A DNA stretch of 64,000 bases from Artocarpus heterophyllus (GCA_025403435.1 CM046340.1:12716091-12780090), one strand, 5' to 3'; positions 11,640 to 24,553 are shown, counted from the first letter of the stretch. Notes: generated by a model not told the origin, from the sequence alone. Made by a program: numbers and translations.

Positions 11640-13690
11640 ATCATTGTTCCTTAGAAATGTAACTCTTTAGAGGTTGGAGACAAACAAATGTCATTATATA
11701 TGCGCTATTATTCGGATAAAAAGACCATGAATAGAACACTATGGTAATATTGTCATATGGCAAAATGTGAAGTTATGCAATGCTCAAACAGAGCTCAGTC
11801 TTCCGACCATAATAATAATAGTTACAATTATAGTACTAATGATAATAGTAATTTTGAGGTTGTCAACATTCGGAGGCGTTGGAGGGTTGCTTGGGGCTTT
11901 TGGGCTTTTTGAGGTCACGAGTCTAGGGGGGCAATGCCCTGCCCTCCTTGCTGGTAGGGGTGAGTGGTAGCAGTTGATGCCGTAGTGCTGCAACTTCGTA
12001 GTACTCAGGCGACATCCCAAATCTTCTCCAATTTCCCATTGGCTCGCCAATCATGTGCTCTCTACGTCCTTTCTCAATGGTAATTAGCTTCTCTCCCGAT
12101 TCTTCATCTACGTCACTTAGGGTTTACTCATTTGGTTAGTTTTTGTGTTTGTCAAATACATGTAATGATTTTTTTTTTTTTTTTTTTTGTGTTTTAATTG
12201 ACTGATGGCTTTAATGTTGTAATAACAAAGGTGATTTTGCACAATTTGAGTTTTAAAGTTGTTTGTCTGCCTAGCATGTGTGTTGTTATTGTTGTGATTG
12301 GCTTCGATGTTTTTAGCCTCTTAATTTTAATCAATCGAAATAACCTCTCACTATAGTAGTGCATTAGAAAGAGTTATATATGCGTTGCTCCCTTGAGCAT
12401 TTCAATTGACCATGCTGGTACTTTCGATCTGAGTTTAAGTCACTAAATACGTCATGCTCTTTCACGTCTAGATTGTTGTCCGTACTATTCTGATTTGAAT
12501 GCAATACCAGTTAAAACAAAGGGGTAATTGAACCACAGAACCGGCGACGAAGAATTGTTTTGCACGCGTTTTGTTTGTCAATGCCAAAACAAACCTTCCA
12601 AATGATTGCTTATGGGTTCATCAAAACAGAGTAAAATTATAAGATAGGAATCAAGGTCATTCATACTCTGACGTTACGCATCTACCTACTTCTGTGGAGT
12701 TTCCAAGAAGTTGACATCTGACATTAATAATAATAGAACCACAAAACGAGAAACCTTTGACCGCAACATGACAACTAAGGTCTAATCCCTACATTTACAC
12801 AGGGCCCTAGCTAGGTATGCATATTTGTGTATTCAACTCTATGGACTCTGTGAAATTATTTAATTTGATCGAGTTTTGCGTGGCACGGCGAAAAAATAAA
12901 AAATAAAAATCAGCACGTGAAACGCATGCCATTTATATTTTCTACCCTCGTAATTTTCAGTTTTTTTGACCATAAATTAAACTCAAATAGCATAATTGAA
13001 TATTCCCAAAAGTTTTCACAGTTTTTGTTAAACCAATTAAAGGATGGCTAGTAAGATAGACATTTTGAATATATAGATAAATTGTGTTATTTTAACTATA
13101 GGATTTTAATTTTAAACTACCTAATTTGTAATTGTTTATTTTAAAAGTTTATAACGTATGATACAGAGCTGCTTTCAATCATAAAATCACACTATTAAAA
13201 AGTTAGTTCAACTAGTAAAATAATATGACTTACAAGTAATGTTAAATATGTACCCTACCGCTTGAGTTGGAAGATTTTACGACAGGATATGTATTTTAAT
13301 CCTATCGGTGGATTATATTTTTTAGAGAGAATGATGAAAATGTCTTATTTATAAAACTTTTTTGAAGCAAAATTTTATTTGTTGGATTGACTTGTTAAGG
13401 ACACAGAGGGTACATAATTCATATATTAAATTGTAAAAAAAGTTAATGTAAGGCTAAAATAACAAGCCTATCCTATATTTGTCTTACCATGGATTTTCCC
13501 TTTATCTTGTTGGAACAGTCACCATACGGAAATGAACTTGGACAAGCAAAAATCAGACTGTTCAGCCTCAAGAAGAGCTGACAACTAATAAAGCAAGCCA
13601 AAAAAAAAAAAAAAGAAAACCCATAAATAAGGGATGATTAAATGAATATTTACAAATTATCCGTACAGTTTTTCCCTGTTTCAGCCAAAT
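11640..13690. other. Intergenic, no supported gene
   Basis: Mixed sequence. A moderately GC-rich patch occurs at about 11860-12130, and a T-run at about 12170-12188. No splice-consistent coding model was found. The final ~200 bp is the presumed 3' flank of the minus-strand gene at 13691. Confidence 0.4.
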
Positions 13691-14629
13691 CTACAACAGA
13701 TACGATCCAACTGCTTCACAACACCGAGCCACAGCCAAGTTAGATCCCGACTCGACGAGGCCGTACGCCGTCAAACTCTTTAACGGTGACATAACGTTCC
13801 TAATGTCTCCGACCGTCAAGGAGCTGCCGTCATGCCTGACATATACCTTCCCAACGCCGTCGGATGCTACTCCGATGACCCTCCCCAGCTGTGGCCCCCA
13901 CTCTGCAAGTATCGCCGGGATCCGGCACCCCACGCGCGAGTCCCAAACCCCCAACGACAAGCGCCCTGACTCGCTCGTCCCCGCCCCCAGAACCGTGGAC
14001 GGAGATGACGTGGCGGTGGCTGAAACCCTCCACTTCTTGTCGTCGTAGACGGAGACCACTCTTCGGGCGTGACCTTCGTCGTCGTCGTTTTCGACGTCGA
14101 GCCCTAGCCCTAAGCCTTCCCAGAGCTTGACGACGCTCTTGCCGGAGGAAAAATCGGACCACGAGAACCGGCTGTGGTCGCCGGTGCTCCGGAGGCTACG
14201 GAGCACCAAACTGTGAGCGGAACCTTTGACACGGAAATCTTCATCGGCGCGTACCTCCTCATCATCGTCGTCTTCGAAATGGGAGACGGAAGAAGACGAC
14301 GACCAGGAAGCGGCATCGTCGTCTTCGTCTTCGTTGTCGCTGTAATCCAAATTGTCGTCAGAATTACTAAGAAGAGGCTCGGAGGCCTGAGATTTGTGAC
14401 AATAGCATTGTAATCGAATCACCAAAATCCTAATTCTGCTAATGATGGTTCCGAAGGAGGCGATCATGGCGATGATGAAAGCGCCCCATTTCCAGAAGGC
14501 GTGAGCTTGGAAAAGCTTTTGATCTTTGCAGGAAAGGGAGGGAATCTGAGAAAGAAAAGACGGCTTCTGCAAACACGTACCGACTCCAGCTTCGAAATTG
14601 CTTAGTCTGTTGATCACGGGGACCTCCAT
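13691..14629 (-). CDS. Conserved-looking plant membrane-anchored protein of unknown function, 312 aa
   Basis: Single uninterrupted frame on the minus strand. I chose the ATG at 14629 (protein begins MEVPVINR) because a TATA box at 14758-14765 lies about 130 bp upstream; the open frame extends further, but that part would be promoter and 5' UTR. Visible layout: N-terminal segment; one hydrophobic, probably membrane-spanning helix at residues about 48-72 followed by basic residues; an acidic and serine-rich linker at about 88-131 (runs of D, E and S); and a C-terminal domain at about 135-312 rich in short strand-like stretches (for example LSLGVWDSRVG and VYVRHDGSS), which might be propeller-like. 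Codon GC is far above the AT-rich surroundings, which fits a real expressed gene. I do not recognise a named family, and no function is assigned. Confidence 0.82.
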   Translation of the reverse strand: MEVPVINRLSNFEAGVGTCLQKPSFLSQIPSLSCKDQKLFQAHAFWKWGAFIIAMIASFGTIISRIRILVIRLQCYCHKSQASEPLLSNSDDNLDYSDNEDEDDDAASWSSSSSVSHFEDDDDEEVRADEDFRVKGSAHSLVLRSLRSTGDHSRFSWSDFSSGKSVVKLWEGLGLGLDVENDDDEGHARRVVSVYDDKKWRVSATATSSPSTVLGAGTSESGRLSLGVWDSRVGCRIPAILAEWGPQLGRVIGVASDGVGKVYVRHDGSSLTVGDIRNVMSPLKSLTAYGLVESGSNLAVARCCEAVGSYLL

Positions 14630-14757
14630 ATCCAAAATCAGAAACAATTTCGGAAGAAAGTTTGAGAGAAAGTTGGAAATATTGATTAGAACAGAGGAAT
14701 AGTGCCTTGGATGAAGAAGAAGTAGCAAGAATGAGAAACAAAGGAGGTTTTTGGGGG

Positions 14758-14765
14758 TATTTATA
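14758..14765 (-). promoter_or_regulatory. TATA box of the 13691-14629 gene
   Basis: On the minus strand the sequence reads CTCTATAAATACCCC. Its position predicts transcription starting near 14730 and a 5' UTR of roughly 100 nt before the ATG at 14629, which helps fix the start codon. Confidence 0.65.
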
Positions 14766-14902
14766 GAGGTGAGAATGATAAGTGGAAGGACGATGATTTT
14801 GCAGTGGTAATGAAAATAGCCAACGCAAAAAGAAAATTGGAAGTTCAAAGAAACGGATGGACTTTTTTACACACATAAAATAATAATAATAATAATTTTA
14901 AT

Positions 14903-15853
14903 GGGAACTTTTACAAGTTGTATTATGGTCAAAGTTTACCTCCACTTTTATTTTAGTCTATAATATTTAAAAGTTTTTTTCTTTAATTTATTATTTTATT
15001 TTAGTTTTGATCCTCTGTTAGTTTAATATTAAATATTTCATAAAATATTCTTAAAATGTCTCTGTTTAGTCGTTAATCTATTACTTTGTTTTACATTTGA
15101 TTCTTAATCTACTATTTGCTTTCACTTTTAGTCCTTGCATTAACAAAGTATTATTAGAGATCAAAATTAATTAAAAATTAAAGTGAGAAACTAAATACAA
15201 CAATTTTGACTCATGTAATTAAAATAAAAACAATTTATCATATTATTATTTGAAGAGCTTTAACTAAGAAAAAAAAGTAAAGTTGAATATTTAATGACAA
15301 TATATTATATATGCACATGTATATATAATAATAATGATGTTTAGAGTTATGATTATTGGACACAGTTTATAAGTGTGTGTGTATATATAGATAAATTGTA
15401 AAATGTAACTTGTTATTAAAAATGCATGAATATTCAATACTTGTATATTCATGTTAAACATTCAACTTATTTTTTAAATTAAAATTCATCTTACTAACAA
15501 TAGGATAAAATTGTTTTCTTTTTTAATTACATGCATCAAAATTCTTATATTTAGATTACGACTTTATTTTTTTTTTTTTTGAATTCTTGTCTCTAATAAC
15601 TCTTAGTTATTATAAAAGAACCAAAAAAGGAAACAAAATAATATGTTAGGGATTAAAGTTGGATATTTTGAAAATTTTTCGTTAAAATATTTAACGCCTA
15701 ACTAATGGAAGGATCGAAAATAAAACAAAGTAATAGATTAAATGTTAAAGTGAGACTTTTTAAAATGTTAGAGGATAAAGTGGGATTGAAGGTAAACTAG
15801 AGGATAAAGTGGGATTGAAGGTAAACCTCATGGATGATTTGTGAACTTAACCC
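14903..15853. mobile_element. Fold-back (long inverted repeat) element, about 950 bp
   Basis: The left end GGGAACTTTTACAAGTTGTA, then GTTTACCTCCACTTTTATTT, is mirrored on the minus strand by a right end beginning GGGTTAAGTTCACAAATCAT, then GGTTTACCTTCAATCCCACT. The internal block AATCTATTACTTTGTTTTA also appears inverted (about 15076 plus, about 15723-15740 minus). A 26-bp unit with AGAGGATAAAGTGGGATTGA is duplicated in tandem at the right end (about 15770-15825). There is no coding capacity. Its form resembles Mutator-like MITEs, but a target-site duplication was not confirmed. Confidence 0.55.
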
Positions 15854-18800
15854 TTATATTTTTATATTGAAAAGTAAAATTATATTTTAGATTGTTGTAT
15901 TTTTGTGCTTCTAGATTTTCAGTTTATATACATTCTATAACCCTTTTTCAACTTGTGAACCTTCAAAGATACTAATGTTGCATATCACCATTTCAAGTTG
16001 TTTGAGGATTAAAGTAATACGTGTCAAAAATCAAAAAGATTATTCTCCTAAAAAGACAGTTGACCAAAAGACGATTTAGATTAAACATAGTTTACAATAT
16101 AAAGATATAAAAATATAATAGTTTAAAATGATGTTATAACTTTTAAATAGTCTCAAAATGTAAATATTTTTTTAATTTTAATATATCAAATGATGTCTAA
16201 CCAAAATATTTTTTCACTTTATTCAATGAGAGGTAATTACATTAATATATTTTATAGTTTTAATGTTTTCTCAATTTATCTATCTATTTTTAAAAACTAC
16301 AAAATATTTTTCAATTTGAGAAGTATATATAATTCAATTTCATCTATCATGCACTTTTTTAAAGAAAAATAGAACAAAAAAATAAAAACACCGGAAGACA
16401 TGATAATTTTTTTGAAGGGAAGCATATATTTGGTCCTTACTATTTAAAAGAAAACACAAATAATTATTTAAAATATTTTTCAAAAACTATTTAAGGTTAT
16501 TTTCATCATGTTTCTAAACTTTAACGGGTATTTTTATAATTCACTAACATAGATGGAAAATTGAGAAGAAGTCAAAGTAAAAAGGGATGATTATACAATT
16601 AACTCTAGTTGAAAAAAAGGTAAATTGCTCTAATAGTCTCTAATTTTTTACGAAAGTGGACATTTGGACCCTAACTATTTATTTTTTATTTCAATTTTTA
16701 ATATTTGATTTTAGTGCAGTCAAATAGTTAATTTTAGACGTTGATTTTAGTAATGAATGTGTATTTGCTATGTTGCTTTTTTGTTGGAAAATCATGGTTC
16801 ATTGTGTTTGATGCTACTAATTTTTGTGTTTGTTTGGCACTTTAATCTAACTAATTATAGCATAAAGCTTTCAACAGTTTTACATACTACAATTTTTAAA
16901 CATAAAACTTCAGTTCTAACTAAAGTACCAAACAGCCTATATGTTTCATTTTTTTTCTTAAATCGTAGTAAATTTTATAGTTTTAAACAATTTTGTTTGG
17001 TAAGTTTTAAACATCTTAAACTAGGGCAATTTGAGCATATTAAATTAAACAATTTGATGATTTAGACACGAACTTCATTTGTAATTTTTTTAATGTCAAA
17101 CCAAAGATTACTCATTTCTTCATTTTAATGCAAACAAAAATTGCGGCTGGTCCGCGACTGGCCTGGTTGCATAATTAGCAATCCTTTGATTTCATTCGAT
17201 TCTCAACTTCTCAAAAGCTCTGTTGGCCTCTCACCGGCCACTAATCGCATTAGTGGTCCAACTCATACACTTATATAATTCAATGTTCAAAAGAAAAAAA
17301 AAAAAAAAGAGGAAATTATTCCCAAAAAAAAGAGGGCAAAATTTTTTTTTAAAAAAAACGAAAAAGAAAAAGAAAAATTAAAAAACAGAGGTTGTCTCTT
17401 AATTGAGACAAACCTTTTGATGTCATGTGGTGCTCACCATGCCAAACTTGTTTGCTTTTTTGTGGATATATATGTTGTGGAGGCACTTTTTAGCTTAGTT
17501 TATCCAAGAAAAGCATTGGACAAAAACTTATTCCTCTTTTACAATTTGCTTGAGGAAAACAGTTTTCTTGTTGGAAAGGGATATAATATAAGCCTATCAT
17601 TCCACAAGAAAATGATAAGCTTTTTATTTTTCTTTTTTGGCCTTCTTTTCTTGTAAGGATATAAATGTATTACTTCGCGAGAATCTGCCAGAAAAATCGC
17701 ACCTTTAATGATGGAGAGTTAAATTCTATATATTAAAAAATAAGTGTATATAATTGCAAGCATATGTGGTGTGTAATTGGTTATTCTTAAAGACGTGAGG
17801 TAGGCAGTTGGAGCTCTTATCAATAGTGAAGCTATTCAACTCGGCATAGAAACAAATAACGACTCACTTGTTTCTTATAAACTGAGTTTTTTCTATTATA
17901 TATTTGAAAATAGCATTAAAATGGGTGTTAATTAATTTGCAATTATGATTGCTCAGCTTTTGATAGGATTTAAATTTTCTGTTTAATTTTTAGTATCTTA
18001 AATGATGTCTAATCAATTATATTATATTATGACACGTAATTTAATGAAATGTAAAAGTTAATTAGATATTACTTTTACTTTTAAAAATAATATGTCATAA
18101 TATGGTTGGTTACACACTATTTAAGAAGGTAGAAAATTTGAGCCCTTTTAATAGATTCGTTGTTGTAATGCAAACCAAAACTTACTAACTGCCACTTCAA
18201 CCAAACATGATAATAATAATAATAGTAATTTATTGACAAGTATTTCCCTTTTCTTTTTATTCTCATCCTCTTTTTTGAGGACATGATTCTTCTCTTCGTT
18301 TTATATTTCTGCCATTTTATATTATATTAGAATTTATCAAATTTTATTTTGGTATTATATTATTAATTGGTGCTTGGAAATCCTTTTCCGTAATGTATGT
18401 ATGTATGTATATCGGTGCCAAGATAGGACGGTGAAGGAGAAACACATAACCTAATCTCTCTTGATGAGTAGAATTTTTATAAAAGCAAGTGATGGGAATC
18501 ATTGGTGGGAACCGTTTTTATTGTAATATGTGAGAATTTTATATTATAACAACTTTTTTTTAATATATCATGTAATAGCTTTACACTGTTTATAACTGAG
18601 TTTGTAGTGAAAACCACCTTTAACCAAATAAAGGGTAAATAAATAAAGAAGTATACTAAGGAAATGGTCGGAGATAGGTGGTTTAGCCAGCATTTGGTAC
18701 AAAATTATTTCTTAAAAAATAAGTGGTCCTTATCAGCTGCCTAATTATTTCATTCTGCAATACTACTACTTTTTCAAAGATAATGTCATGTCGTATTCGT

Positions 18801-20655
18801 TATAAATTATTGCAACATGGTTGTTGCAGCTTATTAATGTTGAGCCCTTTGTTAGTGGTTACATAATTGAAAACATTGTTCTCAAGGACTCATTTAATTA
18901 AATACCGCAACCAACAAAAAATGCTTTCAAGGACATTAGGATTCTCCTTTCACAAAATATATATGAACAAGTTTTTAGTAATTATGTTTTTAATAATTAT
19001 TTTTCCAATAAAAGTATGTTTTAATAAATGTTAATTTAAAACAAATGTAGCACAGAGAATGAACTAAAATAATATGCGCCATTGTTCACTTGATGTATTG
19101 TGCCAATAAAGTTCAATACATAATTATCGATCATCTAATTTCTTTTTCGTATTCTGTCAACAAAGGTTTTTTTTTATATAAAATATAATAGAACAATTTC
19201 CTAAATGGAAAGTTATATTAGTTGATTAATCGATGGATGATATAGTGGCATTAGGGTCAAAGAATTATACTGAATAGAAATGAAAAGAGCAATAGAATAA
19301 GAATGAAACGAATGGTTAAATAGAATTCCAAAATTCCTTTTAAAAAGTAGAATTCCAAAATTCAATTTACTAGGTTGTTTAGGAAATAAATTGAAACCAA
19401 AAGTTGGAATTGAAACCACTGTAGTATATAAGAAAAAACACTATTGAAATAGTAGTTCTGAGACTGCTGAACAACCTCTAAGTGTAAGATTGATGAATTC
19501 ATAATACTAAATGAGATCAAATATTTTGACTTTTTGATAGAATAGGGTGTTTAGCAACATTGGTCAGAACCAAGGGTTTAAACCAAATTTAGTTGAAAAT
19601 ACTTTACCACTTAAGAGCTTTACACTATAACAATCAAAAGTTTTCCTTCTAACTCACATGATCAAACACTACATATTTGATCAAACATTGATATATAAAC
19701 AATGAAAACCATGTTAATGAAACATAGTCGAAGGCTTTTTCATATGCATTTGTAGTGGAAACTGTTGAATGAGGCTTACAAACGATCCCAATCCTGCAAT
19801 TTCTTTCAGCTTTTATAAGGCGACAACTGATAGCTTTTTTTTTTTTTTTTTGGGCCAATGCTCAAGTTGGTGTAATTCATAATACAGGAAAAAAAATCTT
19901 GCAAGTATTGTGCCATGATTTAGAGCCAAAAAAAAAGGGTGTCACACATAATGGCTATTCCTAAACTGAAAAGTCCAACTGAGCACTGAAATGATATTTC
20001 TCCAAAAGCATTCCATCTTAAGCTCATTCTAGACTTCCAGTGAACTGACCAAAAAGTCTTTAAATTACTTTTACAAGCTAAGTGCTTAAAATTATGTTCT
20101 CACTAGTGAAAGTGATTATAAATGGGTCCCAGAAGCAACAACGTGATATGCATTGTGAAAGGCCTTTCATGTGATGACTACTAAAAAAATCAAACCATGT
20201 GAGCATGTGATGTTTGCTACGTAAACCATCACGTTTTGCCTTTGCCTTCTCATATGGGAAAAAGTAGTTTAGGCTGGTCGGAGCCAACTACCACGGCTCC
20301 TTTACCTATATTTCTTAAAAGTTATGACTTTTGAGCGGTTCGGAAGAACAATAAATTATCGGTTATAAACTTTCACATACTTTAATAAAAAAAAAAAAAA
20401 ATTATTATAGTATAAAGTTCTTACATACTATAATTTTCAAGTCAAAACTGTTGGTTCTAACCGTTTTTTTAAATGGTCTATTTGTTTTTCTCATTTTGTG
20501 TCATGAAAATTTTAATTTCAGATTTTATAAAGATTATTTTAAAAAAATTTATTTACGCTCTAAAAATGTTTAAAAAGTTTCATTCACACTCATTAATTCT
20601 TACTTCTCATCATACTATATTATTTTGTGCGTATTTTTTACTTTATTTCATTTTA
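15854..20655. other. Gene-free AT-rich region with scattered MITE relics
   Basis: Nothing here supports a gene. Relics recognisable by shared phrases such as CATAAAGCTTTCAACAG and AGCTTTACACTATAACA occur at about 16840-16950, 18530-18610 and 19550-19640. A poly-A/T-rich patch lies at 17290-17390, and a short ATGT microsatellite at about 18393-18410. Open frames in the region are short and low-complexity. Confidence 0.45.
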
Positions 20656-20798
20656 TAAGGTGTTTAGCAAAACAGTTTGAACTCAAAAAATAAGTTTATA
20701 TATTGTAACAAGTGAGAGATTTATACTATAACATGAAAGAGCCTTACACCATGAACAGTTTAAACTTATGAATTCATATGGTTTTGTCAAACACCTTA
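20656..20798. mobile_element. Small MITE with TA target duplication
   Basis: Terminal inverted repeats TAAGGTGTTTAGCAAAAC (left) and TAAGGTGTTTGACAAAAC (right, reversed) differ at two adjacent positions and are flanked by TA on each side. The 143-bp interior is non-coding and holds the phrase GAGATTTATACTATAACATG, shared in form with other relics here. The size and TA flank fit a Stowaway-type (Tc1/mariner-related) MITE, though family assignment needs a database. Confidence 0.6.
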
Positions 20799-21029
20799 TA
20801 AAGAATTCAAGCAAACAAAAAAATTAGGATCCAATATATAACCCAAATTTATGTATTTGAAGAATGAAGGCAAAATATATGTATAAATCAATAGAAAAAA
20901 CAAAATAAATATGTATAAATCAATAGAAAAACAAAATAAAGAGACAAATTAGTAGGAAAAAAATTATGAGATGTTTTTATTTATTATATTATTATTAAAG
21001 TTTAAAATTTTTACTTTAATCAATTTATA

Positions 21030-21196
21030 GTATGTTTGTCAATTTCAGTTTTAACTAAAACTTTTGATTGCTATAATATAAAGCTCTAACATGTTACTGT
21101 GTTAAGAAAAAAATAAATTACAATATAAAACTCTCATATATTGCTGTATTTTTAACAAAATATTGGTTCAAACTATATTTTTCAAACACGTTATTA
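21030..21196. repeat. Diverged relative of the local MITE family
   Basis: Runs from GTATGTTTGTCAATTTCAGT to TTTTTCAAACACGTTATTAG, with internal inverted copies of ATATAAAGCTCTAACATGTT and ATAAAACTCTCATATATTGC. The terminal repeats are weaker than those at 20656-20798. Confidence 0.4.
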
Positions 21197-21417
21197 GTCT
21201 TTAGAAAATTTTTCTCTCTATCCGTAATTAGACATGAATTTAACACCAAATTCAGTGCACAAATAAAAACCACACATCAAAATAAATTTACATTACCCTT
21301 TGACCAAAAAAAAAAAAAAAAAAAAAGATAACGAAAAGCTGTTGGGTCGTAAAAGTCTCTTCATGATAAAAGACGGTCTTAGGCCAGAAGATTCACATGG
21401 AAGTAGTACATTGGATA

Positions 21418-22260
21418 AATTTTATTTTTAGTCCTTGGATTTTGGATTAGTTTATCGTCTTGCTTTATAAATTTTAAAAACTAATATATACACCTTTCAA
21501 ACTTTGAAACCTTAGCAAAATATGCATCAAACTTTAAATTATTAGCAAAAATGTCAATTTTTGTGATTTTTCATCATAAAGTTTTACTCTTACTCCTTGA
21601 ACTTTGATAAATATATCATCTTGTCCTCTTAAATTTAAAAACTAATATTTTACTCCTTAATTTTTTGCTTTTCTTTTTTAGTAAATTCTTCACACAATTC
21701 AAAACTCAAATTGTTCACCCAAAAGTCTTGAATTGTGAATTGAGTCAACAATTCTAACCTATCTTTTTTGATATTGCTTTTTTTTTTTTTTTATTTCTAT
21801 GCTTATTAAATGAAAGAAAAGAAAAATGAATTGCAAACAAAAATTAAAAGAATATGCAAGCAAAATATATATGTATATAATATATATATATATATATTTC
21901 AAATGTGTGTATATATCCATAGACCTATATAAAATATTTTTAAAAAAATAGGCGTTAAACATACAAAAACTACTATTTAGGTGAAAAATTTGAGTTTTAA
22001 CTTATGTGAAAAATTATTGATTAGAAAAGAAAATGAAAAAAAAAAGTTAAACGGAGTAAAAATACCATATTTTGAAGTTCATGAGGCAAGATGACATTTT
22101 TACAAAAGTTCTAGGGGCAAAAGTAAAACGTTATAAACGGAATGTTACAAAAAAGGACATTTTTTGCTAACGTTTTAAAATTCGAGAGGTATGCATCCCA
22201 GTTTTCAAAGTTAAGAGACAAGATGACAAACTGATCAAAGTTTGGGGAGCAAAAATAAAG
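21418..22260. mobile_element. Second fold-back element, about 840 bp
   Basis: The left arm has TTTTATTTTTAGTCCTTGGA followed by GTTTATCGTCTTGC and a segment on AACTTTGAAACCTTAGC. The right arm, reversed, has CCTTTATTTTTGCTCCCCAA, then GTTTGTCATCTTGTCTC and AAAACGTTAGC in the same order. The interior is AT-rich with a TA microsatellite at about 21866-21897. There is no coding capacity. Confidence 0.5.
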
Positions 22261-22656
22261 GTCCTATTTGATATTGTTTTGGAAATGTTTTTGCAAATTT
22301 TTTGAGGCAAAAAATTTAAAAACACTCTCAATACAATTCCTAAAAAAATTTATTTTTTAAAATAAAACTATTTTTACTTATTTTAAAAAGAAAAAATTAC
22401 AACATGTGTCTAAATTATTGTTATGAAATTAAAATCTAACACAATATTTAAAATATATGAAAAATGTCCTTAATAATATAATAATTATCTTAATGATATT
22501 ACATATTATGCTATATAATTACATAAAAATAATTTTAATGATATCATTATAAAACATTTGTAGAATTTTTACAAATTAGAGTCATATTTTAATTTAATAA
22601 AAATAATTAGACCAATTATCTCATTAACCTTTTTAAAAATACTACCAAATAGGCCC
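22261..22656. mobile_element. hAT-like MITE abutting the fold-back element
   Basis: The left end GGTCCTATTTGATATTGTTT and reversed right end GGGCCTATTTGGTAGTATTT form an imperfect terminal inverted repeat around an AT-rich non-coding interior of about 350 bp. No clear 8-bp target duplication. Its left end may overlap the neighbouring fold-back element. Confidence 0.5.
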
Positions 22657-24494
22657 AACATCTCTCCTAGTACATATCCGGCAAATGAGCCAAGGGTCCT
22701 TCATGAGTATACCATATATGCAAGAAAAACTCATACTCGTAATCAACTAGGTAACGACTTGGGAGTTAGCTCAAATCATTATGGGCCGCATATTCTATTC
22801 ATATCGTTGGTCCTGGGACCAATTTATTGCTATGTTTCACAATATTGCTTACTATTTGTCCGTTTAAAATCATACAAATTCTAATATGGAGTTAGAATTG
22901 TAAAATATATTTCAACTATACCTCAAGTTTTGACTTTTACATTGTTTTACCTACCAAAAAAAAGTTCTGACTTTTAAATTTATTCATATTCCAAGCATAA
23001 ATTTTCAAATAAATAAAAAATAAACTACACTACTATAAGAAAAATATTTTTGAGATTCTAAATTTTAAAAAGTGAATTGAACCTTCTCAGTTGGAGAAAA
23101 GAATAAAGTAGTTAAAATAGACAAAGAGAGCGATAGAGTTAAAAAAAAAATAGTTACTTTATAATTTGGTTCTGAATTTTTTCTCACTCCGTCACTTTTA
23201 TTAATCGTAAAAGTCGATGTGATTTATTATTGCGATGTGATTTACTGTTATTCGAGATCGAAAAATAACTATCCCGAACTGGTGGAAAAATATTTGTTTT
23301 TTTTGGCAGTTTTTGGGAACTAGTTTTCGATCAACTTGGCTGGACTTTATAGGCCTTCTTTTTTTTTTTTCTCACATTGCATTTTTGGATGTGCCAATCA
23401 CCTGATTTCATGCTTGAGTCAGTAATATGATATTAATCTTGTGATTGCATGTTTAACTTAACGGTAATTTCTCGTTCATTTTAAAGTTTGGGCTTGATAC
23501 CGAATCCAACACTTCAAAGTTTAACACACACCTCTAAAAAACTCGAGAAAATGATACAAAATGTCTACTTATGAATACTCCTTGTTAACATTGTCTCTTT
23601 CTTTAACTTTTTAAAACTGCTTATTTATTTATTTATTTTCTTCTTAATTAATTTATGAATTGACAATTTTGTTCCTACTTCAAAAACCATATCAGAAAAA
23701 CAAAATCTGATCCTATTTTTTTTTTCAATTTAGTTTATTTCTCACTCAAATTAAAAAATTATAGTTTGACTCTCCATTTTTCTCTCTACGTAATCTACCC
23801 TTTCTCTCTTTCTTTCTGTCTAACCCTGACCCTCTTTGCTATGAATGAAAAGTGGAAGGAAAGAAAATGGTAGAGAGATTTTGAAATGAAAATTGATAAA
23901 TGAAAAAGTTTGGTAGGAGAAAAGTTAAGATGGAAAGGAATATTAAAAATAAAAGCTACAAGATAGGTCCTATATTATTTTTTCCTTTTAAAATTAAACG
24001 GATTATTAAATAAAAAAGATTTGGATTTACATAAATACGGCAAAATTACAAAACCAAAAAAATATGGGAACTGACTACTTCTCTCGCTTACCTCACAAAC
24101 CTTCCCCGCACCTCACGTTTGGTTGCTGATTAGTTCTCACCCTTACCTTACAAACCTTCACCAATTACCATACCTCACATCTTCATCATAAATATCCCAT
24201 ATTTTTGTAGAAAGGTTAATTTTGCAATTTCAATTGTTGGAGATTGATAAAGGTATGTGTGCCTAATTTTTTTTTTTTGGGAAATTAAAAGTTTGAGTAA
24301 AATTAGCAGCTTTAAATTTGAAGATCACTCGTCTCTCATTCAATAATTACAGATTCATAAAACGTAAGTTTCAAAGGAGATTCCACCATTAGCTGCTTTC
24401 ATCAAATGCTGTGTTCATTTTTGTATTAAATTTCAAGGAATGTGATCTACTTCTCCATATATTCATGGGCATTTCATTTCGGAGCTCTTTTTAT

Positions 24495-24553
<59 letters not shown>

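Noticed and set aside
11767..12050. Overlapping frames on both strands near 11.8-12.0 kb
   Set aside because: Low-complexity isoleucine/valine runs from AATAATAGT-type sequence on one strand and the complement on the other; no domain.
13803..14413. Open frames on the plus strand and in other frames across 13.8-14.4 kb
   Set aside because: They are antisense or out-of-frame shadows of the GC-rich gene on the minus strand, with no start context or motif.
14630..14848. Possible N-terminal extension of the 13691-14629 protein to an upstream ATG
   Set aside because: A TATA box at 14758-14765 lies inside the extension, and the added residues are hydrophobic, low-complexity and unlike a coding segment; the ATG at 14629 fits better.
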